Below the pieces are notes generated by a model, which was not told where the DNA came from, made no database searches, and saw nothing but the letters and a program-made list of their open reading frames with translations. Below, in pieces: positions 61,338 through 64,000 of a DNA stretch of 64,000 bases (its first letter is position 1; the number at the start of each line of letters is the position of its first letter). Source of the DNA: G963674665 sp964609625 (GTDB lineage Bacteria; Desulfobacterota; Desulfovibrionia; Desulfovibrionales; Desulfovibrionaceae); the NCBI GenBank assembly GCA_964609625.1, contig CAZSRS010000011.1, forward strand, positions 1 to 64,000, written 5' to 3'. A program made the position numbers and the translations under genes.

Positions 61338-63086
61338 CTACTGCCAAACCTTGACCACCGCGGCCGCGCCCACCGCCAAGTGGTACAGGACCTGTGCCAC
61401 GTCCTTGACCATCTGGAAGTTCTTGCTGTCGTAACGTGGCAGCACCATGATGTGATCACCGGGGCCGAGGGCGATATTGGTGGCGTTGGCGACCCTGCCG
61501 TCGGGCTTGACCACGAGCACGCGCTTCAAGTCGGCGTTCTGGTCGAAACCGCCGGCGCTGGCCACGTAGTCGGTGTACTTGAGCTTCGGTTCGTAGATCA
61601 CGGCCGTGGGCGAGACCACCTGCCCCGAGACCAGAATCACGTCGTTCTGCGGTGGGATGACCACGATGTCGTTGTCCTCAAGGAAGATGTCCTCGGGGCC
61701 ATTCGCGGTCATGACCACAACCACGCCCTTTGGCTGCACCTCCTTGGCCCGTTGCACAAAGGTCTGGATCATCTCGGCTTCCTTGACCCGGATGCCGGCC
61801 TCGTCCACGCTGGCCGAGGGCGAGGTGAGGGCGGTCTGCTCCAGACGGAACAGGGCTTCGTCGATGGCGAGCTTCTGGCGCTTGGCAACACTCTCGCGGC
61901 GCAGGTGGATGGCCTCGAGGTTGGCGTACCCTCTGTCAACCGAAATGTAATGTAACAGGTCGTGGAGTTTCGTGCCCTTGTTCACCAGGAAGTGGGAATT
62001 GCCCTCGAGGGCGCCTTCGGCATAGACGGTGATGGCCTTGGAAGGCACGTCCGAAACAAAGTCAATCTCATCGCCGTCCTGGATTGCGTACGTCGCGAAT
62101 TCCTCCACCGGGAGGTAGTTCATGTAGGGCTCGCCCTTCCGGTAGCCCTGGATGCGTACGTGCGTGGCGCTGGGAAGCGGGGAGGCGTAATGCATCAATT
62201 CCTGGCCCGTGGCGGTAGTCCCCGCGAATTCGAACCAGGCCGGATCCCGGACAGCGCCGTTGGCGCCCACCTTGATACCGCGCTTGGGCACGATGACCGT
62301 GTCGCCGTCACGCAACTGGGGCATTGCCCCCGCCCCGGAGAGGATGAATTCGTAAAGATCCACCACAGCGGCAACCTTGCCCTGGCGCATGACCCTGATC
62401 TCCCGCATGCTGCCCCGGGAGAAATCCACGCCTCCGGCCATGTCCACGAAGTACAACACGGAGTCGGTGGCGCCGCCCGCATAGCGGCCAGGAGACTTGA
62501 CGTACCCGGAGACGTAGACAGCCAAAGGCTGCGGTGTGAGCAGATTGACATAGGCGTCGTAGTTGCTGGAGTAGACGGATTCGATGGCGCGACGCACCAC
62601 CGCCTCCAAGCTGGCGTTCTGCACACCCTCCACACGGATGGGGCCGATGGAGGGAATGAAGATGTTGCCCTGGGTATCGACGACCAACACGCTGTCGAAG
62701 ATGAAGGCACCCCAGATGTTGACGCCGATGCGGTCGCCGATCTTGATGACATATCCGGGATTGAGTTCGTTATGGTAGGTTTGGATGAACTGGCGCTTGA
62801 ACAAGCTCTCGCCGAAAAAGGGCAGGTCCTTGAAGTTTCTTACTGGCGTTTCGGCACCCTGGGGAGCGACCGGAACACTGGTTGGACTCATGCTCGCCGT
62901 GGGGGCGTTCATTGTCTGCCCGGTGTCTTGTTCCTGCGTGGGTTCCATCTGCTGCTTGAGGTAGACTTCGCTCCCTTGTTTGGAAGGGGCGCTGTAATAG
63001 ATACCATCCATGGCCAGGGACTGTTGAGCGTTGCAGAACGCGAACATGCCCAGAAAGAGCAGCAGAATGCTTGATTTACGGATCAT
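61338..63086 (-). CDS. Polysaccharide export outer-membrane protein (KpsD/Wza family)
   Basis: OPX-family export protein forming the outer-membrane/periplasm channel for capsule. 582 residues with signal peptide (MIRKSSILLLFLGMFAFCNA, cleavage after about 25), a Poly_export domain (YVIKIGDRIGVNIWG, VVDTQGNIFIPSIGPIRVEG) and several SLBB domains (VYVSGYVKSPGRYAGG, GANGAVRDPAWFEFAG, VLVSGQVVSPTAV). Several SLBB repeats and the length fit KpsD. The kpsE gene precedes it by four bases and kpsC follows after 130. Confidence 0.9.
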   Translation of the reverse strand: MIRKSSILLLFLGMFAFCNAQQSLAMDGIYYSAPSKQGSEVYLKQQMEPTQEQDTGQTMNAPTASMSPTSVPVAPQGAETPVRNFKDLPFFGESLFKRQFIQTYHNELNPGYVIKIGDRIGVNIWGAFIFDSVLVVDTQGNIFIPSIGPIRVEGVQNASLEAVVRRAIESVYSSNYDAYVNLLTPQPLAVYVSGYVKSPGRYAGGATDSVLYFVDMAGGVDFSRGSMREIRVMRQGKVAAVVDLYEFILSGAGAMPQLRDGDTVIVPKRGIKVGANGAVRDPAWFEFAGTTATGQELMHYASPLPSATHVRIQGYRKGEPYMNYLPVEEFATYAIQDGDEIDFVSDVPSKAITVYAEGALEGNSHFLVNKGTKLHDLLHYISVDRGYANLEAIHLRRESVAKRQKLAIDEALFRLEQTALTSPSASVDEAGIRVKEAEMIQTFVQRAKEVQPKGVVVVMTANGPEDIFLEDNDIVVIPPQNDVILVSGQVVSPTAVIYEPKLKYTDYVASAGGFDQNADLKRVLVVKPDGRVANATNIALGPGDHIMVLPRYDSKNFQMVKDVAQVLYHLAVGAAAVVKVWQ

Positions 63087-63090
63087 CTAT

Positions 63091-64000
63091 TCAAACCCCC
63101 ATGTGGTCACGAACACCGGCGACCAGCAGCATGATAATTCCGTATGACAGAAGGATGACGACAATGGAGATGATGATTGCCTTGACACGTTCAGGATGCG
63201 TCGGCTCATCCGGCACAGTGGGCTTTTGGAATGCCTCGATGTAGCTGCTCTTGTTTTCCATCTTCACGCGTACAGCCTCCAGGGAGCTGATGGCCGAGAC
63301 ATACATCTGCCGAGCGAACTCGTGCTCGATGGTCAGTTCCTCGAACCGTTCCAACAGATGAATCAACTCTGGATTGTTGGAACTGGCTATTCGATCCTTC
63401 TCGAAGTCTATCTGCTTTTCCAGGCCGCTCATCTTGCCCTTGAGGGCCTGTACTTGATGGCTGTCCTCGCTCATGAACTTGCGAATGGTCTCGAGTTCCA
63501 CACGTGTGGCGGACAGTTGCCCCTCGAGCTGGGTAACCAAGCTGACACGGGAGGAGGCCGTGGCCGAGGGGTCAATCTCCTGATACTGGTTCCTGAAGGA
63601 ACTCAAGGCCTGTCGCGCCTTGGCCAGCCGGTTCTCGGCGAGTTTCACCTCGAATTTGGTCTGGGCCAGGGTATCGTTCAGGGCCCTGTTGTTCATGTCA
63701 TTGATCAACTGCTCGCTGAGCCTGAGAATCTCGGTGTTGATAGCATGGGCCACTTCCGAAGTAAACGCTTTGGTTTTCAGGGTAAGCACCCCGGAAGCGG
63801 AGTCGAGATTCACCGAAACAACCGACTCCCAGTACTTGATGAAGGTATCCAGACTGGCGTCGTCCGGGAGCCGGGAGAAAAAGTCAGCCCCGCTATGGCT
63901 GTAATGCGCGCGCAGGTCCAGCAGTTTATCCAGGGAGAAGATCATGTCTGGTGACATGATGTATTCGGCGATGATGAATCTGTCCGCGGCCGAATCGCTG
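63091..64000 (-). CDS. kpsE: Capsule export inner-membrane protein KpsE (5' end beyond window)
   Basis: Polysaccharide copolymerase/adaptor of the ABC-type capsule exporter, bridging inner membrane and OPX protein. About 302 C-terminal codons are in the window; the frame stays open to 64000 (reading DRFIIAEYIMSPDM...). Visible: a periplasmic domain, a long coiled coil (NDTLAQTKFEVKLAENRLAK to about HLLERFEELTIE), the PTVPDEPTHPERVK motif just before the last membrane segment (IIISIVVILLSYGIIMLLV). N-terminal membrane segment is outside the window. Identity as KpsE/Wzz-type is clear. Confidence 0.92.
   Translation of the reverse strand, partial: SDSAADRFIIAEYIMSPDMIFSLDKLLDLRAHYSHSGADFFSRLPDDASLDTFIKYWESVVSVNLDSASGVLTLKTKAFTSEVAHAINTEILRLSEQLINDMNNRALNDTLAQTKFEVKLAENRLAKARQALSSFRNQYQEIDPSATASSRVSLVTQLEGQLSATRVELETIRKFMSEDSHQVQALKGKMSGLEKQIDFEKDRIASSNNPELIHLLERFEELTIEHEFARQMYVSAISSLEAVRVKMENKSSYIEAFQKPTVPDEPTHPERVKAIIISIVVILLSYGIIMLLVAGVRDHMGV

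Overview
The window is about 64 kb of GC-rich chromosomal DNA from a Gram-negative bacterium, most likely a Desulfovibrio-like sulfate reducer (Desulfovibrionales). The case rests on the infB-ylxR-nusA-rimP block, the fliJ/motE pair, SelB, a stand-alone FMN glutamate-synthase-domain protein, GntR/FadR regulators and Kdo/capsule genes. This assignment is an inference from gene content and codon use. I saw no insertion sequence, prophage or CRISPR array.

Layout: 1-4.5 kb (minus) holds the translation/transcription block infB (3' part outside the window), ylxR, nusA, rimP and a tRNA-Gly(CCC). 4.5-8.7 kb holds a PflX-type radical SAM protein and, on plus, fliJ, a MotE-like protein, truA, a HIT hydrolase and an HU/IHF protein. 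8.7-12.8 kb (minus) holds rlpA, an unknown gene and a Lon-like protease. glnA follows at 13.1-14.5 kb with a clear terminator. 14.7-21.3 kb (minus) is a glycan locus: wecB and wecC make UDP-ManNAcA, followed by a 1064-residue protein with two GT4 glycosyltransferase domains joined by short repeats, then an alpha/beta-hydrolase-fold protein. A four-EF-hand protein sits at 21.8 kb.

22.4-31.1 kb is the most distinctive region. It is a one-direction (minus) cassette with a BMP-type ABC importer (ATPase, two permeases, binding protein), a biuret-hydrolase-like pseudoenzyme lacking its nucleophile, an intact biuret hydrolase, allophanate hydrolase and a GntR/FCD regulator. A perfect 10-bp palindrome lies in front of the first gene. 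Together they predict uptake of a ureide and its breakdown to ammonia and CO2.

31.7-39.1 kb carries trmO, an EAL/HDOD protein, selB, a NarL-type two-component pair and the FMN protein. 39.4-45.5 kb carries a STAS/MreB-like pair, the 4.5S SRP RNA with promoter and terminator, a TauE/SafE permease and GntR regulator sharing TTGGT-N3-ACCAA operators, a MATE transporter and YajQ. 45.5-54.7 kb carries an exported protein, a metallo-beta-lactamase-fold protein, an M29 aminopeptidase, a receiver-less sigma-54 activator and two exported proteins, one a 1228-residue TPR protein.

54.7-64 kb (minus) is a Kdo and capsule locus: kpsE (cut by the window end), kpsD/wza-like, kpsC, then a lipoprotein, kdsB, kdsA, kdsD and a glycosyltransferase. 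This fits export of a Kdo-linked (group-2-like) capsule.
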